Source: an uncultured Pseudovibrio sp.
GTDB lineage: Bacteria; Pseudomonadota; Alphaproteobacteria; Rhizobiales; Stappiaceae
Assembly: GCA_947496145.1 (NCBI GenBank)
Contig: CANMBS010000003.1
Location: forward strand, 124,001 to 188,000
Reading direction: 5' to 3'
DNA: 64,000 bases
Part shown: one piece after another, positions 37,563-47,933 of the stretch
Position numbering within the stretch: the first letter of the stretch is position 1
How the letters are laid out: each line of letters starts with the position of its first letter
Program-made: the position numbers and the translations under genes
Notes under the pieces: generated by a model
Databases searched by the model: none
What the model was told of the DNA's origin: nothing
The model's input: the letters and a program-made list of their open reading frames with translations, nothing else

Positions 37563-38011
37563 GTGAGACCACACGAGTAGAAACGTGGACAGATGGTGCC
37601 TGCTCAGGCAATCCGGGACCGGGTGGCTGGGGTGTTCTGTTGCGCTTTGGTGAACATGAAAAGGAGCTTTGCGGCGGCGAATCTGACACCACCAACAACC
37701 GAATGGAACTCATGGCTGCCATTCAGGCGCTGGATGCACTCAAGCGGCCATGCGCGGTGGATCTTTATACCGACAGCTCTTACGTCAAGAACGGCATCAC
37801 GCAGTGGATGCATAACTGGAAACGAAAAGGCTGGCGCACGGCCTCGAACTCCCCGGTAAAAAATGCTGATTTATGGCAGCAGCTGGATGCATCTGCAAAG
37901 CGTCATGATGTGTCCTGGCACTGGGTGAAGGGCCATGCAGGACACGAAGAAAACGAGCGGGCAGATGAGCTGGCACGAAAGGGCATGAAACCCTTTCAGA
38001 ACTCCAGGTAA
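37559..38011 (+). CDS. rnhA: Ribonuclease HI
   Basis: A 150-residue enzyme degrading RNA in RNA-DNA hybrids. The four catalytic acidic residues appear in [15 protein letters not shown] (Asp), [11 protein letters not shown] (Glu), [12 protein letters not shown] (Asp) and [10 protein letters not shown] (Asp), with the conserved [10 protein letters not shown] before the last. It is translationally coupled to thrB. This window thus encodes both RNase HI and RNase HII. Confidence 0.97.
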   Translation: MSETTRVETWTDGACSGNPGPGGWGVLLRFGEHEKELCGGESDTTNNRMELMAAIQALDALKRPCAVDLYTDSSYVKNGITQWMHNWKRKGWRTASNSPVKNADLWQQLDASAKRHDVSWHWVKGHAGHEENERADELARKGMKPFQNSR

Positions 38012-38034
38012 GTCGGGAATACAGGAACGGGCTT

Positions 38035-38961
38035 ATGGACAATCAGCTACGCCCCTTACCAAGTGAAGGCACACAGAAAAAGCCGCGTAAAGCAAAGCGT
38101 GTGCTTATTCTTGCCAACCCAACGGCTGCTTCCTTTCGCTTTCAGTCCATCACCGAAATTATCTCTTATCTGGAAGGCGCAGGCATGAAGGTTGAGCTAA
38201 AGCTCACCAGCCGCGCCAGCGAGATTACTGAGACCTGCACAGACCCTGACCTGAATACAGACATTCTCGCCGTTGCTGGCGGGGATACTTCCGTCAGCGA
38301 GGCTGCGACAGCGTTGCTTGGGCGGGGCATGAAGCCGCATCTGGCAATCATCCCATTCGGCACAGCAAATGTGCTTGCTCATGAACTGGGCGTGCCAACC
38401 ACGCCAGAAAAAATTGCACAAACCATCATTACAGGTAGAAAACAAAAACTGCATCACGGGTTTGCGAATGGGCGCCCGTTTTTCCTTTCCACGTCGACTG
38501 GTTTTGATGCGGAGATTGTGCATGTTGTGCCGTTGCGCTTAAAACGCCGGTATGGCCGTTTCGCTTACCTTTATATTGCTGCACAACTTGCCTTTTCGAG
38601 GAGAAAGGGCAACTTCAAGGTCCGCGCAGATGGAGAAGACCTGCAATGTGCCATGGCGCTCATCACCAACGGGCGCTTTTATGCGGGCAAACATATGGTT
38701 GCCCCGGATGCTTCTGTCTTAGAGAAGCAATTGCACTTGCTTACCTTTAAAGAAGATGGAGTGTGGGCGCTGTTTAAGTATGCCTGCCGGTTGCTTATGG
38801 GAACAGTTACCTCTTCGAAGAATGTCACCCATCGTACAATCAAGACAGCACGCATTGATGCCTACCGGGCAGCGGCTGTGCAAATTGATGGGGAACCGTT
38901 TGGCGGGACTCCGCTGGAAGTCACAGTTGGAGATTGTGAGCTGACAGTTCTTTCAAGCTGA
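38035..38961 (+). CDS. Diacylglycerol kinase-like (lipid kinase) protein
   Basis: A 308-residue protein of the DAGK catalytic/YegS-like fold: RVLILANPTAASFRF at the N-terminus, PFGTANVLAHELGVP (nucleotide-binding region), and STSTGFDAEIVH. The usual catalytic-loop motif GGDGTxxE reads GGDTSVSE here (residues 82-89), with Gly-to-Thr and Thr-to-Ser changes, so activity is uncertain. The role would be phosphorylation of a lipid or other diol at the membrane. It lies 23 bases after rnhA in the same direction. Confidence 0.82.
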   Translation: MDNQLRPLPSEGTQKKPRKAKRVLILANPTAASFRFQSITEIISYLEGAGMKVELKLTSRASEITETCTDPDLNTDILAVAGGDTSVSEAATALLGRGMKPHLAIIPFGTANVLAHELGVPTTPEKIAQTIITGRKQKLHHGFANGRPFFLSTSTGFDAEIVHVVPLRLKRRYGRFAYLYIAAQLAFSRRKGNFKVRADGEDLQCAMALITNGRFYAGKHMVAPDASVLEKQLHLLTFKEDGVWALFKYACRLLMGTVTSSKNVTHRTIKTARIDAYRAAAVQIDGEPFGGTPLEVTVGDCELTVLSS

Positions 38962-39169
38962 TTGCTTCTGATCATCTGCGGATCATTGTGTTTGATGTCT
39001 TTCCCATTTCTCGCATGATACGTGCCCAAACCTCCTGAAGGAAAGCAAATACGATTGTCGTTTGGGCGTACATTAACGTCTACGCAACGTATCTGTTATA
39101 ACGACTAGGCATATTTCCAGAGTTCTGATTCTAGTTTAAATACGATTGTTCAAGGGCCTCAGGCTCACA

Positions 39170-39454
39170 ATGTTACGAAAACCAAAACTTTTAGAGATTG
39201 AAAACCGAAACTACAAACGACATGCCTGTCGTTGGCCAGCGGTTTTGCGTGCTGAAAATCTCAACCGTTCCTGCGTGATAGAAGACATCAGCAATAGTGG
39301 ATGCAGACTGTTGGTTCACACAGAAAAGCTCATTGCCGGATCAAATGTAAAAATACAGGTCCCCGGTCGCAAGCTGTCGTTTTTCGGTCTGATTGTGTGG
39401 CTGCGCTGTGAAGAAGCAGGCATCAAGTTCACCTCGAAGCCTGCAAAACTATAA
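39170..39454 (+). CDS. PilZ-domain protein
   Basis: A 94-residue single PilZ domain. The c-di-GMP binding pattern is present: Arg17-His-Ala-Cys-Arg21 (RxxxR) and Asp39-Ile-Ser41-Asn-Ser-Gly44 (DxSxxG), followed by a beta-barrel-like RKLSFFGLIVWLRCEEAGIKF. It probably binds c-di-GMP and modulates an unknown target. The ATG at 39170 is preferred to TTG at 39146. It lies immediately downstream of a region with a 12-base direct repeat and converges with the EAL gene, which may be functionally linked through c-di-GMP. Confidence 0.85.
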   Translation: MLRKPKLLEIENRNYKRHACRWPAVLRAENLNRSCVIEDISNSGCRLLVHTEKLIAGSNVKIQVPGRKLSFFGLIVWLRCEEAGIKFTSKPAKL

Positions 39455-39471
39455 CCGAGTTTGCGTCTGGC

Positions 39472-42393
39472 TTAAGCTTTGCTGTCGCCATGTTGAGCAA
39501 ACTGTTGCTTGAGCATACGGCCAGCCTCTACTGCACGCATTGGCTGCCCGAAATGGAAACCCTGCACATATTCGCAACCAAGCTGGAACAGCTCAAGAGC
39601 ATCAGATTCTGTTTCAGCGCCTTCTGCGACCACTTCCATACCAAGATCATGCCCCAGCGCAACAATGGTACGCAGGATAACTGGGCGAGCGCTTTGCCCA
39701 TTCGGACGGACGAAGGACTGATCAATCTTGATGGTGTCGAACTGGAAGCGTTGCAAGTAGCTGAGTGAAGAGTAGCCTGTGCCAAAGTCGTCCAGAGATA
39801 ATCCTGCGCCAAGCCCTTTCAAACGCTCAAGCACCTGAACAGAAAACTCCGGGTTCTGCATAACCAGAGATTCTGTCAGTTCCAGCTTCAATGAACCCGG
39901 TGTCAGTGCTGTACGTGCGAGCACAGCTTTCACGTCATTAATCAGATCTGGCTTTAAGAGCTGACGGCTTGAGATGTTCACTGAGACGAACAGCGGAAGA
40001 GCGTGTTTGAACTCGCGCTGCCATTGAGCCAGCTGGCGAGCTCCTTTTTCCATAACACGCAGGCCAAGTTCATTGATCAGCCCGCTTTGCTCTGCGATTG
40101 GAATGAACTCTGATGGTGGGATCAGGCCGCGAGTTGGATGCTCCCAACGGGCCAGTGCTTCAAAGCCTGCGGTTGTTTTGTCGGAAAGACGCACGATCGG
40201 CTGGAAGACGACCTTGATCTCATCTTTTTCAAGCGCGGACCGCAGATCATTATCCAATGCGAGCGAGTTGCTTGCCACAGGTTTCAGTGTCGGGCGGAAA
40301 ATTTCGATGCGGTCACCACCAAGGCGCTTGGCGTGGTTAAGTGCAATTTCTGCATCACGCATCAGGTCCGCAGCTTTTTCCGGGCCACCGTCAAAGATGG
40401 CAGCACCGATGGAAGCTGTCAGGAACACTTCCTGATCACCAAAGGTTACTGGTGTACGCAATGTTTTGCGCAGTTCATCTGCAAATGAAGCAATACGGGT
40501 TGCATCCTGCTCTGAGATCATAAGCACTGCAAAGGTATCAGCAGAAATGCGAGACAGGGAATCCTGCGGCTTCATAAGACGCGACAAACGACGAGCAGCG
40601 GTGAGAAGCATGGAGTCGCCTGCGGTCTGGCCGATACTGTCATTGACCTGCTTGAAGCGGTCCAGATCAATAAGAATAACTGTCGGGTTGCCATTACCTT
40701 CTGCTCTGGATCGCGCAAGTGAGGCTACAAGGCGGTCCATGAACAGTTCACGATTTGGCAGGCCGGTCAGATTATCATGAACGGCGTCATGCATGAGGCG
40801 TTCTTCAGCTGTTTTTTGCGATGTGATATCAAGCAGTGTTCCCACACAGCGGATTACTTCACCATCTGAGCCAAGTACCGGACGGGCACGCATCTTGAAC
40901 CAGCGATAATGACCATCTTCGCCGCGCAGGCGGAAAGCCTGATTAACGCGACCGCGCCGGTGATCGATCACAGCATCAAGCGTACCACGGAAAAGGTCAC
41001 GATCCTGAGGGTGCAAAATCTCAAGCCAGAGGCGTGCTGGACCATCGAGCAAACCGGGTTTGATGCCAAGAGCTTCTTCCAGACCACCGCTGGTGTGGAT
41101 CTTATCGCGGTCCACATCCCAGTCCCAGATGATATCGCCAGAGCCAGTCAGCGCTAAAGCGCGGCGTTCCACATCACTTACCACGCTGTGGGAGAGACCG
41201 GAGCCCGCAAATGCATGTTGCATAACCGTAAAGCCGAGCAGCAAAACAAACAGGACGAGGCCACCTGCCAATGCTGGCTGGGCCAGGTCACTGACCAATG
41301 ACCCAGTGGTTGCCATCCACGCGGCAAACAGCCAGGCCACGAAAAGGAACCATGTCGGGAGTAGCATGATCGCGCGCTCAAAACCACGGACGGTAAGAAG
41401 CACGATGATGCCGAAACCACCTAAAGCGACTGCCCCCATAAGCACACGGGAGATACCAGCAGCAACAGTTGGGTCCCAAAGCGCAAGGCCGAACAGACAC
41501 AGCACCGTGATGAAAAGCCCAATTGCCAGATGCGTATAGTGAATGTGCCAGCGACTTAGGCCCAAATAGGCATAGAGGAAGACCACAAGCGCGGCGGTCA
41601 GGCTGATTTCTGCTGAAGCACGATAAAGCTGGTCATCCCCGAGAGTTCGGCCAAAAACAAGGTTCCAGAAACCAAAGTCTATACACAGATAGACCAGAAC
41701 GGCCCAGGCCAGTGCGGCGGTTGCCGGGAAGAGTACGGTCCCCTTCACCACAAACAGAATGGTGAGGAACAGCGCCAGCAAACCAGCGATGCCAAGCACA
41801 ATACCGCGATAAAGCGTGTAGGCGTTGATGTTGTCCTTGTAAGCTTCCGGCTTCCAGAGACGAATTTCCGGCAGGCTTGGTGTATTCACCTCCGCGATAA
41901 AGGTTACATTTGCACCCGGATCCAGTGTAATCCGGTAAATGTCGGCCTCAGTGCTGCGTTCGCGGATGGGCGGGATACCCTGACTTGGCGTTAATGACAC
42001 GATACGACGCTGACCAAGGTCTGGCACCAGAACGCCGCCGCCAGCCATTTTGTAATAGGGTGCAACCAGCAAACGGTCGATCTGCTCCTCACCCGGATTG
42101 GAAAGCGCAAAAACCGCCCACGAGCTGGCGCTGTCATCAACAGAGCGCACTTCAATACGACGTACGATGCCGTCGGAATCTGGTGCGGTTGAAACCTGAA
42201 TGCTGGTGCTGGTGTTGGGGTAGATATCGATTGAGCCGGTCAGGTCGAGTGCGTCGACATCCTTTGGAACAACAATTGCCTCCAAAGCCATAGCCTGTGA
42301 TGCAGCTACAATAAGGAGCAGAGCACTTAACAGAACAGCTTGAATGACGTTCTGCACGCGCTGACAATTAGTCCCTGACACCGGCTTCTCCAC
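39472..42393 (-). CDS. Membrane PAS-GGDEF-EAL c-di-GMP phosphodiesterase-like protein
   Basis: A 973-residue protein: signal-like N-terminus, a periplasmic domain of about 150 residues, roughly seven membrane helices (about 195-395), a PAS domain (about 410-525), GGDEF (about 535-700) and EAL (about 710-960). The GGDEF signature is replaced by SADTF ([11 protein letters not shown], near 616), so diguanylate cyclase activity is unlikely. The EAL domain keeps EALARW (near 744) and [13 protein letters not shown] (near 870), so it probably hydrolyses c-di-GMP, with the degenerate GGDEF perhaps binding GTP as a regulator. Its position downstream of the thrC-M16-GNAT cluster is typical of alphaproteobacteria. 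Confidence 0.92.
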   Translation of the reverse strand: MEKPVSGTNCQRVQNVIQAVLLSALLLIVAASQAMALEAIVVPKDVDALDLTGSIDIYPNTSTSIQVSTAPDSDGIVRRIEVRSVDDSASSWAVFALSNPGEEQIDRLLVAPYYKMAGGGVLVPDLGQRRIVSLTPSQGIPPIRERSTEADIYRITLDPGANVTFIAEVNTPSLPEIRLWKPEAYKDNINAYTLYRGIVLGIAGLLALFLTILFVVKGTVLFPATAALAWAVLVYLCIDFGFWNLVFGRTLGDDQLYRASAEISLTAALVVFLYAYLGLSRWHIHYTHLAIGLFITVLCLFGLALWDPTVAAGISRVLMGAVALGGFGIIVLLTVRGFERAIMLLPTWFLFVAWLFAAWMATTGSLVSDLAQPALAGGLVLFVLLLGFTVMQHAFAGSGLSHSVVSDVERRALALTGSGDIIWDWDVDRDKIHTSGGLEEALGIKPGLLDGPARLWLEILHPQDRDLFRGTLDAVIDHRRGRVNQAFRLRGEDGHYRWFKMRARPVLGSDGEVIRCVGTLLDITSQKTAEERLMHDAVHDNLTGLPNRELFMDRLVASLARSRAEGNGNPTVILIDLDRFKQVNDSIGQTAGDSMLLTAARRLSRLMKPQDSLSRISADTFAVLMISEQDATRIASFADELRKTLRTPVTFGDQEVFLTASIGAAIFDGGPEKAADLMRDAEIALNHAKRLGGDRIEIFRPTLKPVASNSLALDNDLRSALEKDEIKVVFQPIVRLSDKTTAGFEALARWEHPTRGLIPPSEFIPIAEQSGLINELGLRVMEKGARQLAQWQREFKHALPLFVSVNISSRQLLKPDLINDVKAVLARTALTPGSLKLELTESLVMQNPEFSVQVLERLKGLGAGLSLDDFGTGYSSLSYLQRFQFDTIKIDQSFVRPNGQSARPVILRTIVALGHDLGMEVVAEGAETESDALELFQLGCEYVQGFHFGQPMRAVEAGRMLKQQFAQHGDSKA

Positions 42394-42459
42394 GATAACG
42401 AAAAATTAACTGAATTCCTGACACTGATCATTACATCGTCAGAGCGTCGGTTTCATGGT

Positions 42460-43107
42460 TCAAGCATGTGTTAGAGGTATTTTATCCCCATCTGCCTCTG
42501 ATTGTGGCAGGAGTTGGGCTGGAATAGGTACTGAATCCCGGATTTTGCCAAGTAAAATATGATCTTGCCATATTCCGTTTATGAATAAATACGAGGGTGC
42601 ATACCCCAATTCTGAGAATCCTACCCGCTTCAGAAGTGCACGGGACACATCATTTGTCGGCAAGCAGGCCGCTTCGATGCGATGCAGGTGGAGATCATTA
42701 AAGCAGAAACAACACACTCTTTCGACTGCTTCACGCATATATCCGTTTCCGGCGAAAGGCGCTCCCATCCAATATCCGAGTGACGTGGTTTGAGCTACGC
42801 CGCGTCGTATGTTCGACAGATTAAGACCACCCAACAACTCATCAGTATCCCGACTAAACAAGAAAAACGGGTAGTGCGTGCCTTCGCGAATGTTGCGATT
42901 ATATCGACGGATGCGCTTTCGAAAAGCTGTCTTAGTCAGGTCGTCAGCTGGCCATGTTGGTTCCCACGGCTGTAAGAACTCTCTGCTGCGTTCACGAAGT
43001 TCAGACCATTGTACGAAGTCCGACATAGAGGGCGCACGAAGATAAAGCCGCTGCGATGTGAGAGTTGGAAGTGCTTGCGGGGAAGTGCTTGTTTTAAAAA
43101 ATGACAC
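42460..43107 (-). CDS. GNAT-family N-acetyltransferase (RimJ-like)
   Basis: A 215-residue protein with the RimJ/RimL-type GNAT fold: LTSQRLYLRAPSMSDFVQWSELRERSREFL at the N-terminus, LLGGLNLSNIRRG, LGYWMGAPFAGNGYMREAVERVCCFCFNDL (the acetyl-CoA binding region), and EAACLPTNDVSRALLKRVGFSELGYAPSYL. It probably acetylates protein N-termini or another amine; the substrate is unknown. It follows the M16 peptidase gene and precedes the EAL gene on the minus strand. Confidence 0.88.
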   Translation of the reverse strand: MSFFKTSTSPQALPTLTSQRLYLRAPSMSDFVQWSELRERSREFLQPWEPTWPADDLTKTAFRKRIRRYNRNIREGTHYPFFLFSRDTDELLGGLNLSNIRRGVAQTTSLGYWMGAPFAGNGYMREAVERVCCFCFNDLHLHRIEAACLPTNDVSRALLKRVGFSELGYAPSYLFINGIWQDHILLGKIRDSVPIPAQLLPQSEADGDKIPLTHA

Positions 43108-43171
43108 AATTTCCCTCCCCGCTTTACACTTATTCCATTATGAAGATAGCTTGGCAAAGAATGCAACAAAC

Positions 43172-44443
43172 TTATGAACTTATACCCGTCAAGCGCTCCT
43201 TCAGCTCTTCATAACTCAGCATAGGTGCTTTGGGACCAACCTTTACAAGTGTCGGGTTGTCTGAGGTGAATATTCTTGCTGCCAGACTTTGTAAACGGGT
43301 CGCAGAAACCGCATTGAGGCGCTTTTCCAACTCTTCCAGAGGAACTGGTTTCCCATAAATCATCACCTGACGTGCAAGTTGTCCGGCACGAGCTGCCGGG
43401 CTTTCCAGCGCCATAAGTAAACCAGAGCGCAGCTGCGCTTTGGCACGAGACACTTCCTTCTCACTCACACCTTTTGCGATCTCTTTAAGTTGCTCCACCA
43501 GAACTTCTGTCAGCTCAGCTGCATCCTCTGGTCCTGTTGCCGCATGAACACCAAAGAAACCGGTATCTGCAAAGGCCCAGTGGAAAGCGTAGACGGAATA
43601 ACACAGACCGCGTTTTTCACGCACTTCCTGAAAGAGCCGAGAGGACATACCACCACCCAGAATGGATGCGAGTACCTGCGCCGTGTAATAGTCTTTATCG
43701 TCATAGGGCACGCCCTCAAACCCAAGAATGACTTGCAGCTCTTGCAGATCACGCTCGATACCGCCCTCGCCGCCGACATATCGGGCTTGTTTGTCTTCGT
43801 CGGGAGCTGCACCGGAGAGCTTGGTGAAACTCGCATCAGCTAATGCAACCAGTTCGTCGTGATCAACCGCGCCAGCCGCTGCGAGCACCATATCTGAAGC
43901 CGTGTACTTGCGTTCCACATACTTATGAATGGCATCTGCGGAGAAACCTGTGACAGTTTCCGGCGTGCCCAGAATTGGGCGTCCTAGTGGCTGCTTCGGC
44001 CAGGCGGTTTCTAAAAGAAGGTCAAAAACCTGATCATCCGGCGTGTCCTTCGCCGCGCCAATTTCCTGGAGGATGACATGTTTTTCGCGTGTCAGCTCCT
44101 CAGGGTCGATGACAGATTCCTGAAGGATATCGGCAAGGATATCTAACCCCAATGGAACATCATCAGCCAGCGTACGCACATAATAATTTGTATGCTCAAC
44201 ACTTGTGGAAGCATTCATCTCGCCGCCAACGGCTTCGATTTCCTCTGCAATTTCTTGGGCACTACGCTTACTTGTGCCCTTAAATGCCATGTGCTCAAGC
44301 AGATGGGTGATACCGTTTTCATGCTCACCTTCGGAGCGGGAACCTGCTTTGACCCATACCCCAAGAGCCGTTGTCTTGAGGTATTCCATCTGATCTGTAA
44401 CAACGGTAAGGCCGTTTTTTAGTTTTGTTAGTTGGACCGCCAT
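43172..44443 (-). CDS. M16-family zinc metallopeptidase
   Basis: A 423-residue peptidase of the mitochondrial-processing-peptidase type. The inverted zinc motif His47-Leu-Leu-Glu50-His51 occurs in GITHLLEHMAFKGT, with the downstream Glu in VILQEIGAAKDTPDDQVF, and the C-terminal half has the R/Y pair region GGGMSSRLFQEVREKRGLCYSVYAF. It is similar in length to alphaproteobacterial homologues of the mitochondrial subunits. The start codon shares one base with the thrC stop (TAATG), so translation is coupled to thrC. Confidence 0.93.
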   Translation of the reverse strand: MAVQLTKLKNGLTVVTDQMEYLKTTALGVWVKAGSRSEGEHENGITHLLEHMAFKGTSKRSAQEIAEEIEAVGGEMNASTSVEHTNYYVRTLADDVPLGLDILADILQESVIDPEELTREKHVILQEIGAAKDTPDDQVFDLLLETAWPKQPLGRPILGTPETVTGFSADAIHKYVERKYTASDMVLAAAGAVDHDELVALADASFTKLSGAAPDEDKQARYVGGEGGIERDLQELQVILGFEGVPYDDKDYYTAQVLASILGGGMSSRLFQEVREKRGLCYSVYAFHWAFADTGFFGVHAATGPEDAAELTEVLVEQLKEIAKGVSEKEVSRAKAQLRSGLLMALESPAARAGQLARQVMIYGKPVPLEELEKRLNAVSATRLQSLAARIFTSDNPTLVKVGPKAPMLSYEELKERLTGISS

Positions 44444-45849
44444 TAAACGCCTGCTTTCACCACACGAGCCTTGCCTTCTACAAAGACTGCCACTTCCTGA
44501 GAATCTGCTGGGAGAACTGAGAACTTTTCTTCACGCTCCATCAGATCCGACAGATGAGCTGGCAAATCCGGGTGCACACCAGAAGCACTTTCAACAGCTG
44601 CTGGGAACTTTGCAGGATGGGCAGTTGAGAGCACGATCATTGGTGTCTCACCAGTATTATGCTGATTGGCAACATGGATTGCGACTGCTGTATGGGGGTC
44701 GAGCAGATAGCCGCTTTCTTTCAAAGTATCCGTGATGGTTTGCGCCGTTTCCTGTTCGCTGGCACGACCAGCAGAAAACTTCTGCCTGATGAAGCCCATG
44801 GCTTTCTCAGAGAGTGCAAAGCCACCGGATTGCTTCAAACTATCCATCTGCGCTTTTACAGTGGCTGTGTCTTTGTCATTGGCAGCAAACAGCAAACGCT
44901 CAAAATTGGAGGAAATCTGAATGTCCATGGATGGGGCGGTGGTTGCCACAACGCCGCGCATTTCATAGCGACCGGTTTCCAGCGTACGGGCCAGAATATC
45001 GTTGGTGTTGGTTGCTATAACGAACTTCTCAACAGGCAGTCCCATTTGCTGGGCAACATAACCAGCAAACACATCACCGAAGTTGCCAGTTGGCACGGTG
45101 AAGGAAACTTTGCGATGCGGTGCACCAAGCGATACGGCGGATGTGAAGTAGTAAACCACCTGTGCCACAATACGCGCCCAGTTGATGGAGTTCACACCAG
45201 ACAGGCCAACACGCTCGCGGAAGGAGAAGTTGTTGAACAAATCTTTCAGGATACCCTGACAGTCGTCAAAGTTGCCTTTGATTGCCAGTGCGTGGATGTT
45301 TTCTTCCTTCGCGGTGGTCATCTGGCGCTGCTGCACAGGTGAGACACGTCCTTCGGGGAAAAGAATAAACACATCGGTACGTTCACGACCACGGAATGCT
45401 TCAATAGCAGCTCCGCCCGTGTCACCAGAGGTCGCGCCGACGATGGTTGCGCGTTTTCCCTGCTGGGTCAGAACATAATCCATCAGCCGGCCAAGCAGTT
45501 GCATTGCCACATCTTTAAAGGCAAGTGTTGGGCCGTGGAAGAGTTCCAGAACGTAAGTGTTTGGAGCTGTTTGGACGAGTGGTGCCACGGCCTTATGGGC
45601 AAAGGTGGCGTAGGCTTCCTCAATCATCGCTTTCAGGTCATTTTCCGGGATGCAATCCCCCACGAACGGAGCAATGACCTTTAGTGCAACCTCGCTGTAA
45701 GGTTTGCCCGCGAAACCTGAAATTTCCTCAGCGGATAATTGCGGGAATTCCTTGGGTAAATACAATCCGCCGTCGCGTGCCAACCCCGTGAGCAGCACCT
45801 CAGAAAAGTTGAGTTCTGGTGCCTCGCCGCGCGTACTTACATATTTCAA
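44443..45849 (-). CDS. thrC: Threonine synthase (TTG start)
   Basis: A 468-residue PLP enzyme converting O-phosphohomoserine to threonine. The PLP lysine is in GPTLAFKDVAMQLLG; SGDTGGAAIEAFRGRE and PTGNFGDVFAGYVAQQMG are typical of the fold. The frame is open further upstream to 45897, but the family N-terminus KYVSTRGEAPELNF and a clear AGAAGGGAT ribosome binding site about five bases upstream place the start at a TTG at 45849. It works with the homoserine kinase at 36.6 kb. It leads the transcript into the M16 peptidase and GNAT genes. Confidence 0.95.
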   Translation of the reverse strand: MKYVSTRGEAPELNFSEVLLTGLARDGGLYLPKEFPQLSAEEISGFAGKPYSEVALKVIAPFVGDCIPENDLKAMIEEAYATFAHKAVAPLVQTAPNTYVLELFHGPTLAFKDVAMQLLGRLMDYVLTQQGKRATIVGATSGDTGGAAIEAFRGRERTDVFILFPEGRVSPVQQRQMTTAKEENIHALAIKGNFDDCQGILKDLFNNFSFRERVGLSGVNSINWARIVAQVVYYFTSAVSLGAPHRKVSFTVPTGNFGDVFAGYVAQQMGLPVEKFVIATNTNDILARTLETGRYEMRGVVATTAPSMDIQISSNFERLLFAANDKDTATVKAQMDSLKQSGGFALSEKAMGFIRQKFSAGRASEQETAQTITDTLKESGYLLDPHTAVAIHVANQHNTGETPMIVLSTAHPAKFPAAVESASGVHPDLPAHLSDLMEREEKFSVLPADSQEVAVFVEGKARVVKAGV

Positions 45850-46040
45850 GGTTACATCCCTTCTCGCTTCACCTGAAACTGAGGTCGCCACATACAATAC
45901 CTCGTTGTTTCATTTCAGGTTTTATCGCTGGAACCTAAAGACAGATTCCCAAAACAGTCGCCATATCTTTTAAGTGCGAACAGGGAAATAGCAGAAATCT
46001 TAGGAAGTTGCACGGCGAAATCTTCGTTTAGCACTTAAGA

Positions 46041-46634
46041 TCATGCATGACCAATGTCGCTGGACAACATTCCCGGGTCGATACCAAGGATCTCCAGCGC
46101 GTTATGCCATTTCTGATCACCTTCCCCTTCAAAGATCAGGGAAGGATCTGTCTGGCAGGTCAGCCAGCCATTTGCCTGCAACTCAGCTTCAAGCTGACCA
46201 GGTGCCCAGCCTGCATAACCGAGCGCCAGAAGTGATTTTTTGGGTCCTTTTCCTGCCGCAATTGCGCGCAGAACCTCTACAGTTGCAGTTAAAACAACAC
46301 CCTCTTCAATTTTGAGGCTGGTCTCTTCAAGAAAATAGTCATCAGAATGGAGAACAAATCCCCGTCCGGCATCCACCGGTCCACCGCGATAAACCTTACG
46401 ACCTGCTAAATCAACAGCCAGCTGGTCATCGTCGTCATCCTCAATAATATTAAGCTGACCTAAAAGTTGCCCGAATGTGATGTTAGGGGCGGGCTGGTTG
46501 AGCACAATCCCCATCGCACCCTCTTCGGAGTGAGCGCACACATAAATGACTGAATGAGCGAAACGGCCATCTTCCATTGTGGGCATGGCAATGAGATATT
46601 GACCGTCAATGTAACCCGGTTTTTCACCAGACAT
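46041..46634 (-). CDS. YqgE/AlgH-family protein
   Basis: A 197-residue protein of the DUF179 family: [40 protein letters not shown] at the N-terminus, [17 protein letters not shown] in the middle and [21 protein letters not shown] near the end. AlgH of Pseudomonas influences alginate gene expression and the fold is conserved, but biochemical function is unresolved. A 27-base inverted repeat lies in its leader (46672-46698). Confidence 0.92.
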   Translation of the reverse strand: MSGEKPGYIDGQYLIAMPTMEDGRFAHSVIYVCAHSEEGAMGIVLNQPAPNITFGQLLGQLNIIEDDDDDQLAVDLAGRKVYRGGPVDAGRGFVLHSDDYFLEETSLKIEEGVVLTATVEVLRAIAAGKGPKKSLLALGYAGWAPGQLEAELQANGWLTCQTDPSLIFEGEGDQKWHNALEILGIDPGMLSSDIGHA

Positions 46635-46671
46635 GTTAGGGGCGCTCTCCTCATGCTTTAAACGGATTGCC

Positions 46672-46698
46672 TCTGCGCCAGTGTAGAGGCAATTTAAT
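46672..46698. repeat. Inverted repeat in the algH/yqgE upstream region
   Basis: ATTGCCTC and GAGGCAAT flank an 11-12-base loop around 46672-46698, 35-60 bases upstream of the yqgE start. No T-run follows on the minus strand, so it could be an operator or a leader hairpin. Confidence 0.35.
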
Positions 46699-46827
46699 TA
46701 TAGGTACTCACGGATTTTTCTGATGATCAATGATCCTGTAGAAAAACCAGAGATTGTTCACGCATCATTGATTGTCTAAACCGCAATCATAGTGGGAATT
46801 TGAAAAGGGACCGTTTAAATAGACCCT

Positions 46828-47685
46828 ATGATTTCTAGATTCTTCAAAATGAGCCTCATTGCTGTGGCGATGACCTTTGCTCCTGCGACAGGTGCTTTGT
46901 CTTCAAGTACGTCTGAGTGGGTTATTGTTCAAGGCGGTGCTGTACGCCTCATTCGTGCAAGCGAGCCAAACGCCGACGGTACCTATCGCGGTGGTATCGA
47001 GTTTCGCCTTGAAGACGGCTGGCACACTTATTGGAGATATCCGGGTGAAGCGGGCATCCCAACTGAAGCGAGCTTTGTTAATTCAGTCAATCTAGCTAGT
47101 GCGGAGCTGATGTTTCCTGCGCCTGAAGCTTACTCTGACGGCTTTTCCACATCTCTGATTTATTCGGATAAAGTGGTTCTGCCACTGCTCATCAAACGCA
47201 TGGACGAAAAGCGCCCGGCAATTGTGAACGCGAATCTGACTTTTGGGATTTGTAAGGATATTTGCGTTCCGGGACAGGCTGAAGTGTCACTGATCCTGCC
47301 AGCAAACGCAACGAAGGATGAAGCTGCCGACAAGATTGTCAGCGCTGCATTTGCAGAGGTACCCATTGCACAGGGAGACATGCCAAGCCTGTTTCCCAAG
47401 ATTACTGTAACTGGTGAAGGCAAGGACCGTGTTGTGAAAATCAGCGCGAAAGTTCATGCCAAAGATAAGTCCCCTTCTCTTTTCATTGAAGGTCCTGAGG
47501 GGTCTTATCATGGCGTACCTGAGCTGACCTCAGTCAAAAAAGGCAGAGCAAGCTGGACACTTCCCTTTATTGGCCTGCCTGAAGACAAAAGTGAGATCGA
47601 ACTGCGTTTAACACTTGTGACGAATGATGGTGCGTTTGAAGAAACGCAGGTAATTAACGTACCTCAAGAGAGTACTTCTGACTAA
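46828..47685 (+). CDS. DsbD N-terminal-domain-like periplasmic protein
   Basis: A 285-residue protein with a signal peptide (MISRFFKMSLIAVAMTFAPATGALS) and a DsbD alpha-domain-like immunoglobulin fold: VRLIRASEPNADGTYRGGIEFRLEDGWHTYWRYPGEAGIP and ANLTFGICKDICVPGQAEVSL with the Cys-Lys-Asp-Ile-Cys pair. In DsbD this domain carries the periplasmic active-site disulfide, but here the membrane and thioredoxin parts are absent. It may move electrons or fold periplasmic proteins; partner unknown. It is divergent from yqgE and followed by the peroxiredoxin gene. Confidence 0.85.
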   Translation: MISRFFKMSLIAVAMTFAPATGALSSSTSEWVIVQGGAVRLIRASEPNADGTYRGGIEFRLEDGWHTYWRYPGEAGIPTEASFVNSVNLASAELMFPAPEAYSDGFSTSLIYSDKVVLPLLIKRMDEKRPAIVNANLTFGICKDICVPGQAEVSLILPANATKDEAADKIVSAAFAEVPIAQGDMPSLFPKITVTGEGKDRVVKISAKVHAKDKSPSLFIEGPEGSYHGVPELTSVKKGRASWTLPFIGLPEDKSEIELRLTLVTNDGAFEETQVINVPQESTSD

Positions 47686-47933
47686 GACAGCTTTCTTAGC
47701 TGATCAGCTTGAACTCTGTCCGGCATGCGCCGGAACACATGAATGCCACTTGGGAGTACACTCAGACTAAACCCGCTGGCTTTTGCAGCAATCGTACAGG
47801 TTCGTTATCTCTGCTATGCTGCTTTCTTCAAGTACAGTTCGATTGCAACTGTTTTCATCTTTATTTCCAGCGTGCCTTTGACAGCTGCACTCCAGGTTCT
47901 CAGGCACGCCTAAATGTTTTGGGGGATACTTCT

